DNA from: JARYGU01 sp033795365
GTDB taxonomy: Bacteria; Pseudomonadota; Alphaproteobacteria; Rhizobiales; Rhizobiaceae
Reading direction: 5' to 3'
NCBI GenBank assembly: GCA_033795365.1
Contig: JARYGU010000008.1
Span: 124,001-188,000 of the forward strand
Length of the DNA stretch: 64,000 nt
The notes under the pieces are model-generated. The model did not search any database and had not been told where the DNA came from. It saw nothing but the letters and a program-made list of their open reading frames with translations. A program made the position numbers and the translations under genes. Positions 1-9,063 of this stretch are shown here, in pieces. Within the stretch, counting starts at the first letter, position 1. The number at the start of each line of letters is the position of its first letter.

Positions 1-1563
1 ATGCGCCACGATCGCTTCCGCCGAGGATTTTCCGAGACCCGAGACACGGGCGAGCAGCGGCGCGGAAGCCGTGTTGAGATCGACGCCGACGGCGTTCACC
101 GCATCCTCGACAACCGCGTCCAGCGAACGGCTGAGCTTGCCCTGGTCGACATCGTGCTGGTACTGCCCGACCCCGATCGATTTCGGCTCGATCTTGACGA
201 GCTCGGCAAGCGGGTCCTGCAGGCGCCGGGCGATCGAAACGGCGCCGCGCAGCGACACGTCGAGGCCCGGGAATTCGGCAGCGGCAGTCTCGGAAGCCGA
301 ATAGACCGAGGCGCCCGCCTCGGAGACGATCACCTTCGTCGGCTTCGGGCCCGGAAGGCTCGCCAGCATGTCGGCAACGAGCTTCTCCGTCTCGCGGCTG
401 CCGGTGCCGTTGCCGATGGCGATCAGCTCGACCTTGTGCTTGCGGATAAGGCTTGCAAGCTCGGCCTGTGTGCCGCGGATGTCGTTCTTCGGCGGAAAGG
501 GATAGACGGTCGTCGTCTCCAGGAGCTTGCCGGTCTCGTCGGTGACGGCGACCTTGACGCCGGTGCGGATGCCGGGATCGAGGCCCATGGTGGCGCGCGA
601 ACCCGCGGGGGCAGCCAGCAGCAGATCCTTGAGGTTGCGGGCGAAGACGCGGATCGCCTCCTCTTCCGAACGCTCGCGCATCTCGCGCATCAGGTCGAGC
701 GAGAGCGACATGGAGAGCTTCACCCGCCAGGTCCAGCCGATCACCTCGGAAAGCCAGCGGTCGCCCGGCTTGCTGCCGAGCGCATAGAAGGAGGCGATGA
801 TCCGCTCGACGGGCTTGACCGGCTCTGTGCTCTCCTGATCCACGACGATGTCGACGGACAGCACCTCCTCGTTCCAGCCGCGCAGCATGGCGAGCGCGCG
901 GTGGCTCGGCACGCCGGACCAGCGCTCTGTGTGGTCGAAATAATCGGAAAACTTCGCCCCTGTCTCCTGCTTGCCCTCGACGACACGAGAGCGCAGATAG
1001 GCATTCTCCTTCATATATTCGCGAAGGCGTTTCAGGAGATCGGCATTTTCCGCGATCTGCTCGGCGACGATGTCGCGTGCGCCTTCGAGTGCCGTCTTGA
1101 CGTCCGGCACCTCGGGAGAAAGGAAGGCCTGCGCGACCTCCGCCGGCACGAGCGCACGGTCGGCGAGGATCTGTTCGGCCAGCGGGCCGAGGCCTCGCTC
1201 GCGGGCGATCTCCGCCTTGGTGCGGCGCTTGGGCTTGAAGGGCAGGTAGATGTCCTCGAGCTCGGCCTTGGTCGCGACCGCAGCGATCTTCGCGGAAAGC
1301 TCGTCGGTGAGCTTGCCCTGCCCGCCTATCGACTCCAGGATGGCGGCGCGGCGGGCTTCGAGCTCGCGCAGATAGGTCAGCCGCTCGGACAATGTGCGAA
1401 GCTGCGTGTCATCGAGGCCGCCTGTCACCTCCTTGCGGTAGCGGGCGATGAAGGGCACGGTGGCGCCCTCGTCGAGAAGCGAGACTGCGGAGGAGACCTG
1501 CGCGGCCGTCGCTTTGATCTCGGCGGCGATCAGGTTCGCGATCTTCATCGGGGTGGCGGCCAT
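1..1563 (-). CDS. tex: Tex transcription accessory protein, 3' end outside window
   Basis: Reading leftward from the ATG at 1563-1561, all 521 codons to base 1 are open, so the gene runs off the left edge; Tex proteins are usually about 770 residues. The N-terminus (MAATPMKIANLI, then ATVPFIARYRKEVTGGL about residues 32-50) is the typical Tex start. The YqgF/RNase H-like segment follows from about residue 310 (MGLDPGIRTGVKVAV, then IGNGTGSRETE and the VGQYQHDVDQ block). The last visible residues (LLARVSGLGKSSAEAIV) begin the helix-hairpin-helix region; the C-terminal S1 RNA-binding domain must lie outside. Tex is a conserved cytoplasmic nucleic-acid-binding protein thought to act on transcription complexes. 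It is divergent from the binding-protein gene at 1788, and the 224 bp between them must hold both promoters. Confidence 0.95.
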   Translation of the reverse strand, partial: MAATPMKIANLIAAEIKATAAQVSSAVSLLDEGATVPFIARYRKEVTGGLDDTQLRTLSERLTYLRELEARRAAILESIGGQGKLTDELSAKIAAVATKAELEDIYLPFKPKRRTKAEIARERGLGPLAEQILADRALVPAEVAQAFLSPEVPDVKTALEGARDIVAEQIAENADLLKRLREYMKENAYLRSRVVEGKQETGAKFSDYFDHTERWSGVPSHRALAMLRGWNEEVLSVDIVVDQESTEPVKPVERIIASFYALGSKPGDRWLSEVIGWTWRVKLSMSLSLDLMREMRERSEEEAIRVFARNLKDLLLAAPAGSRATMGLDPGIRTGVKVAVTDETGKLLETTTVYPFPPKNDIRGTQAELASLIRKHKVELIAIGNGTGSRETEKLVADMLASLPGPKPTKVIVSEAGASVYSASETAAAEFPGLDVSLRGAVSIARRLQDPLAELVKIEPKSIGVGQYQHDVDQGKLSRSLDAVVEDAVNAVGVDLNTASAPLLARVSGLGKSSAEAIVAH

Positions 1564-1787
1564 GTCAGTCTCCATATGCGTCTCGGGCGGGCGGCGACCA
1601 TAGTGCGCCGGAGGATGCCCGCCAAGCGGCAACATCGACTTTTGGAAGCGCGGTTCCACAAGATATCGGGCGCGAACCGCGCCGAAAACGCATGGCGGAA
1701 CCGGCTATGCCATTCGGGGGACGTAACAATTCCTCAATGCTTGCAGCCTATTCTTGTCCGATGTAACGCGAACGGGGCTATGGCGGC

Positions 1788-2840
1788 ATGCGTATTTCAC
1801 TCGCATCGGTGACGTTATCGCTGACGGCGGCCCTCGCCCCCTGCACCGCGGCCGCCCAGACGCTCAACCTTTTGATCTGGGAATCCTATATCGAGGAAGG
1901 CATTCTCGACGACTGGGCCGAGAGAACCGGCGTCCGGGTTCATCAATCCTATTACGACAGCGGCGACGCGCGCGACGAGATCCTCGGCAACCCCGACAGC
2001 AATGTCGATCTCGTCGTCATCGGCGAAAACGGCGCCAGGCTCTACGGCAATCGCGGCGTCCTCGTTCCCCTCGACGCCGGCAACGTCGCTTCCCTGAAGG
2101 ACTATCCGGCCGACTGGACCGGGCGCTGCGGCGGCTATGGCGTGCCCTATCTCTCCGGCACGATGGGGATACTCTACCGCTCCGACAAGGTGACGGTTGC
2201 GCCGACCTCCTGGGCGGACCTGATGACGCCGGACCCTGCCCTCAAGGGCCATATCGCCATGTATGAGGACCACAACGAGGCCTTCGTGGCGCCGCTCGTC
2301 TTTCTCGGCAAGTCGATCAACGCAAACGACAACGATACGCTGAAAGAGGCCTACGAGCTTCTGAAGACGCAGGCCCCCTACGTGCTGACCTACGATTACG
2401 TCATCACCTCCATCCAGAACGCCGGCTACGGCCAGGACATCTACATGGCGCTCGGCTATAGCGGCGACCAGCATGTCCTCAACGACAAGGTTTCCAAACC
2501 GGGGCTCTGGCGCTATACGGTGCCCAAGGAGGGGACGCTTTCGTGGCTCGACTGCATGTCGGTCAACGCGCGCTCGCCCAACAAGGACCTCGCCCTTCAA
2601 CTTCTAGACTTCATCGGCAGTGCGGAAAACGCAGCGCGCAACGCGATATCCCTCAACATGCCGACAGCCAATTCGGCGGCGCTGGAGATGGTTCCGGCAG
2701 AGATGCGCAATGATCCGGAAATCTATCCTGCGCCCGAGATCCTGGCGAGAAGCCAGTTCCAGGAGGAGCTGACGGTTCAGTCGGTCCAGGCGCGCAGGCG
2801 CATCATAAGCAGTCTGGCCCAATTCCGTGACCCTCGGTAA
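1788..2840 (+). CDS. PotD/NspS-like periplasmic polyamine-binding protein
   Basis: 350 residues. The N-terminus is a Sec signal peptide (MRISLASVTLSLTAALAP, cleavage probably after TAAAQ), followed by the PotD-type opening LNLLIWESYIEEGILDDW and, later, a GGYGVPYLSGTMGILY segment. This is the family of periplasmic spermidine/putrescine-binding proteins. No ABC permease or ATPase is adjacent. Instead the last 14 bases overlap the GTG start of a membrane GGDEF-EAL gene at 2827, so the two are co-transcribed and probably translationally coupled. That arrangement is the hallmark of Vibrio NspS-MbaA, where the binding protein is a sensor and not a transporter part. The ligand (spermidine, homospermidine, putrescine or another) cannot be read from sequence. 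The SD before the ATG is weak (GGGG, 12 bases upstream). Confidence 0.85.
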   Translation: MRISLASVTLSLTAALAPCTAAAQTLNLLIWESYIEEGILDDWAERTGVRVHQSYYDSGDARDEILGNPDSNVDLVVIGENGARLYGNRGVLVPLDAGNVASLKDYPADWTGRCGGYGVPYLSGTMGILYRSDKVTVAPTSWADLMTPDPALKGHIAMYEDHNEAFVAPLVFLGKSINANDNDTLKEAYELLKTQAPYVLTYDYVITSIQNAGYGQDIYMALGYSGDQHVLNDKVSKPGLWRYTVPKEGTLSWLDCMSVNARSPNKDLALQLLDFIGSAENAARNAISLNMPTANSAALEMVPAEMRNDPEIYPAPEILARSQFQEELTVQSVQARRRIISSLAQFRDPR

Positions 2841-5208
2841 ACGCGCGTTCTTCCTCATATTTCCCGTCATTCTCGCAGGCTATGTCCTGGCAGCGGCCCT
2901 GATCTACTACATCCAGAGCTCGTCCGTTCTCGGGCTGGAACGGGCGCGGCTCTGGCAGCAGATGGGCTTGCTCAGCGCCGTCTTCCAGAACGAGGTCACG
3001 CAGAACAAGAGCCTCATCTACTCGCTGATGGAAGGCAATGCGGTGCGCCTCTTCATCAACGAACCGGATGCGAGCTTTCGCAGCAATGCACTCGGCATCC
3101 GCCTGCAGGAAAGCATCACCATCCTTTCCGAAGACGCGCGCAAGTTCGTTTCCGTCGCCATCATCCGTCCGCCGAGAACGGTGGACTATTACTACGAGAA
3201 CAGCGACGATCCTTTCGCCGAGATCAGCGCCGCGCAGATCGAGCACGCGCAATCGGTCATCCAGAGCCCGAAGATCCTGTCGTGGTCCTATCTTCAGCCG
3301 GAAGGGATGGATCCGTTGATCGTCCACTCCGATTTCATGGACCCCCTCACCTTCAGCAGGCCGGTTTCGAGCACCAAGAACCGTTCCATCCTCATTCAGA
3401 CGGCCGTCCGACCCGCCCCCTTCATCGAAATGAAGAAGGCGCTGGAAACGGAATATTCGGCGACGCTGGAAATCTCCTCCACGCCGCTTCTGCCGGCGAG
3501 CGCTTTTTCCGCGACGGCGAAGCTCGGCCCGGCCCTCTTTGCGCGCCTGACGCCCGAGCCGAACTTCATCGGGACCAAACTCGGCCTTCTCAAGCTCCTC
3601 CTGGCGATCGGGGTGCTCGCGCTCAGCCTCTTCACCATCGCGCTCGTCCTCATCCTGGTGCGCCGCTACATCACCAATCCGGTCGCCCGGCTCGACCGCC
3701 AGTTGACCGAAGTGATGAGCGGGGAACGCCCGGAGATAGCGGAATCGCGCGAGGCCGGCGAGATCGGCCGCCTTTCGGCCAACATGAAACGCCTCCACGA
3801 CGCTTCGCTGCGCTCCTTCGATCTCGTCCAGACCGCCTCCTGGACCGACACGCTGACCGGGATCAGCAACCGGGAGCATTTCAACATCCGCTCGACGCAG
3901 CTTCTCGAAGATGCCAGGACCTTCGGCACCGGCTGTACGCTGCTCTTCATCGACGTCGACAATTTCAAGTTCGTCAACGACAAGCACGGGCACAAGGTGG
4001 GCGACGAACTCCTGAAGACGCTCGCCACCAGGGTGAAGGCCATCGTCGCCGACGTGCTGGCGCGGCGCAATCTGGCTGAAGGCCTGTTTGCCCGGCTCTC
4101 CGGCGACGAATTCGCCATCATGGTCCGCTCGCAGCCTGGCGACGGGACGATCAAGGAAATCTCCGGCGCCATCCTCGACCTCTTCGCGGACGGCTTCGAG
4201 GTGCTCGGCAATTCCTATCCGGTCACCGCCAGCATCGGCATCGCGGTCAGCCCGGAGGACGCGCAGACGCTGCCCGAGCTGATCGCCAATGCGGACGCGG
4301 CCATGTATCAGGCAAAATCCCAGGGAAAGAACGGTTCGGCCCGCTATTCCCGCTCGCTGCACGAGAAGCGCAACCGCAAGCGGATGATCGAGGAAGAGCT
4401 GCACATGCTGGATCCGGACGAGGAATTCCACCTCGTCTACATGCCGATCGTCGACGGGCGCGGCAAGGTGACCGGCTGCGAGGCGCTGCTGCGATGGACG
4501 TCGCCGGTGCTCGGCACCGTCACGCCCGACGAGTTCATCCCGATCGCCGAGACGACCGGCCTTTTCAGCAAGATCGACTGGTGGGTGATCGACCGGGCGA
4601 TGGCCGAATACGAGCAGTTGAAGAAGCTGTTCGGACCGGACACGATCCTGTGCATCAACATCTCGTCGGCAGAGCTCTACACGAAATCGATCAGCGATCA
4701 TTTCTGCGAATGCCTGGAGCGGCACGCCCTGGACGCACGCACGATCGAGATCGAGCTCACCGAAACCTTCGCCGTCAAGCTCAGCGATCAGTCGAAGCGC
4801 AATATCGATATCCTGCGCGCGAAGGGCTTCCGCATCTCGATCGACGATTTCGGGGCGGGTTACACATCCGTGCAGCAGATCATCGATTATCCCGCCGAGA
4901 CGATCAAGCTCGACCGGGCGCTGGTCGAGAGCCTGACGAAATCGGCAGCGCTTCCGACGCTGAGGGCGCTGATCGCTCTCTGCCACGCGCAGGACATGTC
5001 GGTGGTCGCCGAGGGCGTCGACAGCACGGAAAAGCTCAGCCTGCTCGCCGCGGCGGGCTGCGACCTTTACCAAGGATATCTCATCAGCAAGCCGCAGACC
5101 ATCGAAGACATCGGCATCTGGGCGATGCAGCGCCTCATCGACCAGGCCCGCGAAGCGGCGAAACCCGCCCGCAAGGAAGAGGGCCGCGACAGTCGCCGCA
5201 GCGCGTGA
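2827..5208 (+). CDS. Membrane GGDEF-EAL c-di-GMP enzyme, MbaA-like
   Basis: 793 residues from a GTG start inside the preceding gene. Layout: TM1 at about residues 7-29, a periplasmic domain at 30-250, TM2 at about 253-279 (LKLLLAIGVLALSLF), a HAMP-like linker at 280-325, GGDEF at about 335-508 and EAL at about 520-785. The GGDEF signature is SGDEF at 425-429, a variant seen in some diguanylate cyclases. The RxxD inhibitory site five residues upstream is absent (LAEG there). The EAL domain keeps its key residues: EALLRW from 552, ELTE, IDDFGAGY, AEGV and QGYLISKP, so phosphodiesterase activity is likely. The inner-membrane protein probably receives the signal from the binding protein encoded just upstream. 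Which enzymatic activity dominates is not decidable from sequence. Confidence 0.9.
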   Translation: MTLGKRAFFLIFPVILAGYVLAAALIYYIQSSSVLGLERARLWQQMGLLSAVFQNEVTQNKSLIYSLMEGNAVRLFINEPDASFRSNALGIRLQESITILSEDARKFVSVAIIRPPRTVDYYYENSDDPFAEISAAQIEHAQSVIQSPKILSWSYLQPEGMDPLIVHSDFMDPLTFSRPVSSTKNRSILIQTAVRPAPFIEMKKALETEYSATLEISSTPLLPASAFSATAKLGPALFARLTPEPNFIGTKLGLLKLLLAIGVLALSLFTIALVLILVRRYITNPVARLDRQLTEVMSGERPEIAESREAGEIGRLSANMKRLHDASLRSFDLVQTASWTDTLTGISNREHFNIRSTQLLEDARTFGTGCTLLFIDVDNFKFVNDKHGHKVGDELLKTLATRVKAIVADVLARRNLAEGLFARLSGDEFAIMVRSQPGDGTIKEISGAILDLFADGFEVLGNSYPVTASIGIAVSPEDAQTLPELIANADAAMYQAKSQGKNGSARYSRSLHEKRNRKRMIEEELHMLDPDEEFHLVYMPIVDGRGKVTGCEALLRWTSPVLGTVTPDEFIPIAETTGLFSKIDWWVIDRAMAEYEQLKKLFGPDTILCINISSAELYTKSISDHFCECLERHALDARTIEIELTETFAVKLSDQSKRNIDILRAKGFRISIDDFGAGYTSVQQIIDYPAETIKLDRALVESLTKSAALPTLRALIALCHAQDMSVVAEGVDSTEKLSLLAAAGCDLYQGYLISKPQTIEDIGIWAMQRLIDQAREAAKPARKEEGRDSRRSA

Positions 5209-5340
5209 AAGCATCGAACCGTTGACGACATCGACTGTTTCGGGCCAACACGAACCAATTCCCCGTTGCGACGTTGCGGACAGTAGACGTCGCGGCTAAT
5301 CCCGATCCGCGACAATATTGCGGTCTAGCAGTCGCAATAC

Positions 5341-5772
5341 ATGTCAGAGCGGCCACACATGCCCCGGAAGATATTCGTCTTCGGAACCCTGAAGAGAGGT
5401 TTTGCCCTGCATGAGCAGGGCCTTTCAGGTGCGGCATTCCTCGGGCTCTACAGGACCCGGGAATCCTATCCGATGCTCATCGCCGGCCCATGGTTCGCGC
5501 CGATGATGTTCGACGAACCCGGCACGGGATTTCGCGTCACCGGCGAAGTCTATGAAGTCGATGACGATGCGCTGGCTAAGCTGGACCGCCTGGAATCCGC
5601 CGGCAAACCTGGAAACCTGCGGGTAGCGATAGACGTCGAGCCTCTAGAGGGCGGGCCGGTGCTTTCGGCATTCGCCTACATGAAAACGCGCCGGCTGGCG
5701 CAGCCGGTTCACTCCGGTTACCTCCGGACATACGACGATTCTCGTTTTATCCCGTTCGACCGCAGGAGGTAG
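5341..5772 (+). CDS. Gamma-glutamylcyclotransferase-family protein (AIG2-like)
   Basis: 143 residues, small and cytoplasmic. The motif IFVFGTLKRG (residues 11-20) is the glycine-rich substrate loop of the GGCT/AIG2 fold, and the Glu in LDRLESAGKP lies where the catalytic acid of the family is found. Known members release 5-oxoproline from gamma-glutamyl amines or peptides; the actual substrate here is unknown. The ATG at 5341 has no clear Shine-Dalgarno sequence and is preceded by a hairpin (TATTGCG/CGCAATA, 5316-5339). The second ATG at 5359 would remove six residues and still keep the motif, so the start is uncertain. It lies 132 bp after the GGDEF-EAL gene. Confidence 0.8.
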   Translation: MSERPHMPRKIFVFGTLKRGFALHEQGLSGAAFLGLYRTRESYPMLIAGPWFAPMMFDEPGTGFRVTGEVYEVDDDALAKLDRLESAGKPGNLRVAIDVEPLEGGPVLSAFAYMKTRRLAQPVHSGYLRTYDDSRFIPFDRRR

Positions 5773-5883
5773 CGATACCCGCGAAAGAGACTGGAGAGCG
5801 TGAGACGGCATCGCATCTCGTTCCCGCCGTGAAACTCCGCTAAGCGTAGCGGCATTCGAAAGAAAGCCGATTCGGAGGGCGTT

Positions 5884-6855
5884 TTGAGGGGATTTCCGTT
5901 TTTCATTGCCGGCGTCGCGCTCCTGATCTGGTCGTTCAACAGCTCGCTGATCGCGCCGCCGCCGGCGGGGAAGACGAAGCTCATCGCGCATCGCGGCGCG
6001 CATCAGGTCCATGATACGGCAGGCGTCGACGCGCAGACCTGCACCGCGGAGCGGATCGAGCCGCCGGTCCATCCCTATCTCGAAAACACGATAGAAGGCA
6101 TGAGGGCGGCATTCGATGCGGGCGCCGATATCGTCGAGCTGGATGTGCACCTGACGCCCGACGGCAAGTTCGCCGTCTTCCACGACTGGACGCTCGACTG
6201 CCGGACGAACGGCAAGGGGGTGACGGAGGAAACGCCGATGGCGGTGCTGAAGACGCTCGACATCGGCTACGGCTACACCGCCGACGGCGGCAAGACCTTT
6301 CCGTTCCGGGGCAAGGGGATCGGCCTGATGCCGACGCTGGACGAGGTGTTTGCGGCCCTGCCCTCCGGAAAATTCCTGATCAACTTCAAGAGCAGGCGCG
6401 AAGAGGAAGGCGCGGCCCTGGCCGGAATGCTGAACGAGCGGCCCGAATGGCGCGAGACGGTCTTCGGCGTCTATGGCGGCGGCGAGCCGACCGACAGGGC
6501 GATCGCCGACGTGGCCGGACTGCGCGGCTACACGGCGGCTTCGGCCAAGTCCTGCCTGCTCAGCTATCTCGGAACCGGGTGGATCGGCCATGTGCCGGAA
6601 GCCTGCCGCAACACGCTGGTGCCGGTGCCGGAAAACTATGCCTGGCTGCTCTGGGGCTGGCCGAACCGCTTCATGACGCGCATGCATGAGGCCGGGAGCG
6701 AGGTGATCCTGCTCGGGCCCTATGGAAGCGAAGGCTGGACCTCCGGCATCGACACGCCGAACCAACTCGCCGGCATACCCGACCGCTTTGCCGGACATGT
6801 CTGGACGAACCGCATCCTGACCATGGCGCCAGCCGTAAAGGAGCGGCAGCCTTAA
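5884..6855 (+). CDS. Glycerophosphodiester phosphodiesterase family protein
   Basis: 323 residues starting at TTG, chosen because GGAGGG lies at 5874-5879 and the next codons give a hydrophobic leader (FPFFIAGVALLIWSFNSS), so the protein is probably exported or membrane-anchored. GDPD signature elements are present: LIAHRGAH, then VELDVHLTPDG and FHDWTLDCRTNGKG, which supply the metal-binding and catalytic His/Glu/Asp residues. The family hydrolyses glycerophosphodiesters to glycerol-3-phosphate and an alcohol. The gene ends 63 bp from a convergent LysR gene and has no obvious operon partner. Confidence 0.85.
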   Translation: MRGFPFFIAGVALLIWSFNSSLIAPPPAGKTKLIAHRGAHQVHDTAGVDAQTCTAERIEPPVHPYLENTIEGMRAAFDAGADIVELDVHLTPDGKFAVFHDWTLDCRTNGKGVTEETPMAVLKTLDIGYGYTADGGKTFPFRGKGIGLMPTLDEVFAALPSGKFLINFKSRREEEGAALAGMLNERPEWRETVFGVYGGGEPTDRAIADVAGLRGYTAASAKSCLLSYLGTGWIGHVPEACRNTLVPVPENYAWLLWGWPNRFMTRMHEAGSEVILLGPYGSEGWTSGIDTPNQLAGIPDRFAGHVWTNRILTMAPAVKERQP

Positions 6856-6918
6856 GAGTCCGTTTGGCGGAAGGGCTGCTCTCGGGGAAATTCCAGCGGA
6901 GGGCGCGGGGGCGGACGC

Positions 6919-7827
6919 TCAAGGCAGGAGCGTTCGCCCTTGCAGGCGGGCAAAGTCCGCGAACGCCTTGAGCTTCAGCGGCGTAAGATGCCGGCTGGGA
7001 TAATATATGTGGAAGGGATCGAAGGCTGGGCAGTATCGCTCCAGAACCTTCACCAGAGAACCGTTTTGCAGGTGGCGCGCAGCAAGGCGTTCGGTTGTAA
7101 ACGCCAGGCCGACGCCCTGCGCCGCTGCCTCGACGACAAGCATCATCGTGTTGGCCGACAGGCGCGGATCGGGCGTAAAGACGACGTCGCGGCCGTCCTC
7201 GACCAGCTCCCATACCGCGACTGCGCGCGTCGAGGCAAAGCGGTAGGCGATGCAGCGGTGTCCTGCGAGGTCGGCCGGCCGTTCCGGCGCACCGTGTTCG
7301 GCGAGATAAGCTGGGCTGGCGAGAACGGCGGTGCGCAACGGACCGCCGATCCGCACCGCGATCATGTCCTTCTCCAGCAGCTCGCCGATACGCACGCCGG
7401 CATCGAAGCCTTCCGAGGCGATATCGACGAAGCCGTCGTTGAAGACGAGATCGAGTTTCACGTCGGGATAGGCTTGAAGAAACGGCCCCATCATTGGTTC
7501 GATCAGGAGCGGGCCGGCGATCCAAGGCAGGCTGAGACGCAGCGTTCCCGTCGCGCGGTCACTCGCGTCTGCAAGTGCGGCCCCGGCCGCCCGGATCTCT
7601 TCCGCCGCGGGACGTACCCGCTCGAGATAGGCCGCCCCCGCCTCGGTCAGGCCGACGCTTCGGGTGGTACGATTCAAGAGCCTCAGGCCGAGCCGCTCCT
7701 CCAGTCCCTTTACCGCTTCGCTAAGCGAGGGCGGCGTGACGCCGAGTTCGGCAGCCGCACGGGTGAAGCTCTTCGCCTCAGCGACTTTCAGGAAGGCGAT
7801 GATGCCGCTGAGCTGATCGAGTCGCAT
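6919..7827 (-). CDS. LysR-family transcriptional regulator
   Basis: 302 residues from ATG 7827 (MRLDQLSGIIAFL). A longer reading frame exists to 7932, but the shorter start aligns with the usual LysR N-terminus. The winged HTH occupies residues 1-60 (FTRAAAELGVTPPSLSEAVK, then LNRTTRSVGLTEAG), and an effector-binding domain follows. It resembles the large subgroup of LysR regulators that act on adjacent divergent oxidoreductase or hydrolase genes. It is divergent from the Tat-exported hydrolase at 7945, with 117 bp between the two starts, so that gene is the likely target. Confidence 0.9.
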   Translation of the reverse strand: MRLDQLSGIIAFLKVAEAKSFTRAAAELGVTPPSLSEAVKGLEERLGLRLLNRTTRSVGLTEAGAAYLERVRPAAEEIRAAGAALADASDRATGTLRLSLPWIAGPLLIEPMMGPFLQAYPDVKLDLVFNDGFVDIASEGFDAGVRIGELLEKDMIAVRIGGPLRTAVLASPAYLAEHGAPERPADLAGHRCIAYRFASTRAVAVWELVEDGRDVVFTPDPRLSANTMMLVVEAAAQGVGLAFTTERLAARHLQNGSLVKVLERYCPAFDPFHIYYPSRHLTPLKLKAFADFARLQGRTLLP

Positions 7828-7944
7828 TATAAGGTTTTTCCGAACAAGCTTGTAGAACATAGACGATTTTTCATGGCAATGAAACAGACCAAAGTCTCCT
7901 TGACGCAAAACGGCGTCCCCCAAACCCGACAAAGGAGACGAGCA

Positions 7945-8964
7945 ATGACCAGCACCCTTCTTCGCCCCACCCGCCGCGCATTCCTCATGCAGTCGATCGC
8001 CGCGGCATCCGCCGCAACGTTCGGCATTGCCGGATATCCGACGCCCGCGCTTTCATCCGATGCGGCGGAAGCCTCGCCGCAAAAGGTCCGCTTTGCCGCA
8101 GGAGACAGCTTCGTCGTCGCCCATCTCTATCTGCCTGCCGACTACCGGCCGAACGGGCGCTATCCGGCCGTTGTCGTGGGCGGTTCGCTCACTGCGGTCA
8201 AGGAGATGATGGGCGGCATCTACGCAGCCGAAATGGCCAGACGGGGCTATCTCGCGCTCGCCATCGACTACCGCCATTATGGAGAAAGCGGCGGTGACGC
8301 CCGGCAGTACGAGGATCCGGAAGCGAAGGCGGAGGATATGGTCGCGGCCGTCACCTGGCTCGCATCGCGCGAGGACGTGCGCCCAGGCGGCATCGGCCTC
8401 CTCGGCATCTGCACCTCCGGCGGCACCGTGCTCTACGCCGCGGCGCGCGACGGCCGGGTGGCCGCAGTGGCCTCAGTCGCCGGCCATCTGGCCGAGCCGT
8501 CGATCACGCCCTTGCTCTATGGCGGCACGGAAGGGGTTGAGCAGCGCCGCGCCGCCGGCCGCGCAGCACGCGCCGACTATGAGCGCACCGGCAGAAACGC
8601 ACTGATCCTTGCCTACCACAATACCGACCGGAGCGCCTCGCATGTCGGTCCGATGGAATATTATATGGACCGTACGAGGGGCGGAGGCGTTGCCGAATGG
8701 ACGAACGCCTTCGCGGTGATGTCCTGGGAGCCGTGGCTGGATTTCGACCCGATCCGCGAAGCGGCCAAGGTCACGGCACCGGCGCTGATCGTTCATTCCG
8801 ACGGCTGCGCACTGCCCGACCAGGCACGCAAGGCCTACGATCTCATGAAAGGTCCGAAGACGCTTCACTGGACGGACGGCAACCATTTCGACTTCTATGA
8901 CGGAGCGAAAGTGCCCGAAGCGGCGGACGCCGTCACCAGGCATTTCCGCTCGAATCTTTCCTGA
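7945..8964 (+). CDS. Tat-exported alpha/beta hydrolase, DLH-like
   Basis: 339 residues. The start is fixed by GGAG at 7934-7937. The N-terminus has a twin-arginine leader (TRRAFLMQ at residues 9-16, then an Ala-rich segment, cleavage near ALSSDA), which predicts export folded to the periplasm. The alpha/beta-hydrolase core follows. The nucleophile elbow reads GICTSGG, with Cys156 where most hydrolases have Ser, as in dienelactone hydrolases. The catalytic His is in DGNHFDFYD. The substrate is unknown; ester or lactone hydrolysis is the conservative guess. It is divergent from a LysR gene that probably regulates it. Confidence 0.85.
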   Translation: MTSTLLRPTRRAFLMQSIAAASAATFGIAGYPTPALSSDAAEASPQKVRFAAGDSFVVAHLYLPADYRPNGRYPAVVVGGSLTAVKEMMGGIYAAEMARRGYLALAIDYRHYGESGGDARQYEDPEAKAEDMVAAVTWLASREDVRPGGIGLLGICTSGGTVLYAAARDGRVAAVASVAGHLAEPSITPLLYGGTEGVEQRRAAGRAARADYERTGRNALILAYHNTDRSASHVGPMEYYMDRTRGGGVAEWTNAFAVMSWEPWLDFDPIREAAKVTAPALIVHSDGCALPDQARKAYDLMKGPKTLHWTDGNHFDFYDGAKVPEAADAVTRHFRSNLS

Positions 8965-9063
8965 CCGATGCTCGCCGCAGGCAACTTCAAAGCGTCTTCC
9001 ATCGCGGGCGGGGCCGGATAGCAGCCTCGCCCGGAGCCCATTTGCGGTTGCAGACTTCCATCG

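Noticed and set aside
1..1812. Long plus-strand open frame of 603 codons
   Set aside because: It is antisense to tex, which has full family signatures; high-GC coding sequence often leaves long open frames on the other strand.
2803..5214. 803-codon minus-strand open frame
   Set aside because: Antisense to the GGDEF-EAL gene; composition rich in Arg and Asp with no domain pattern.
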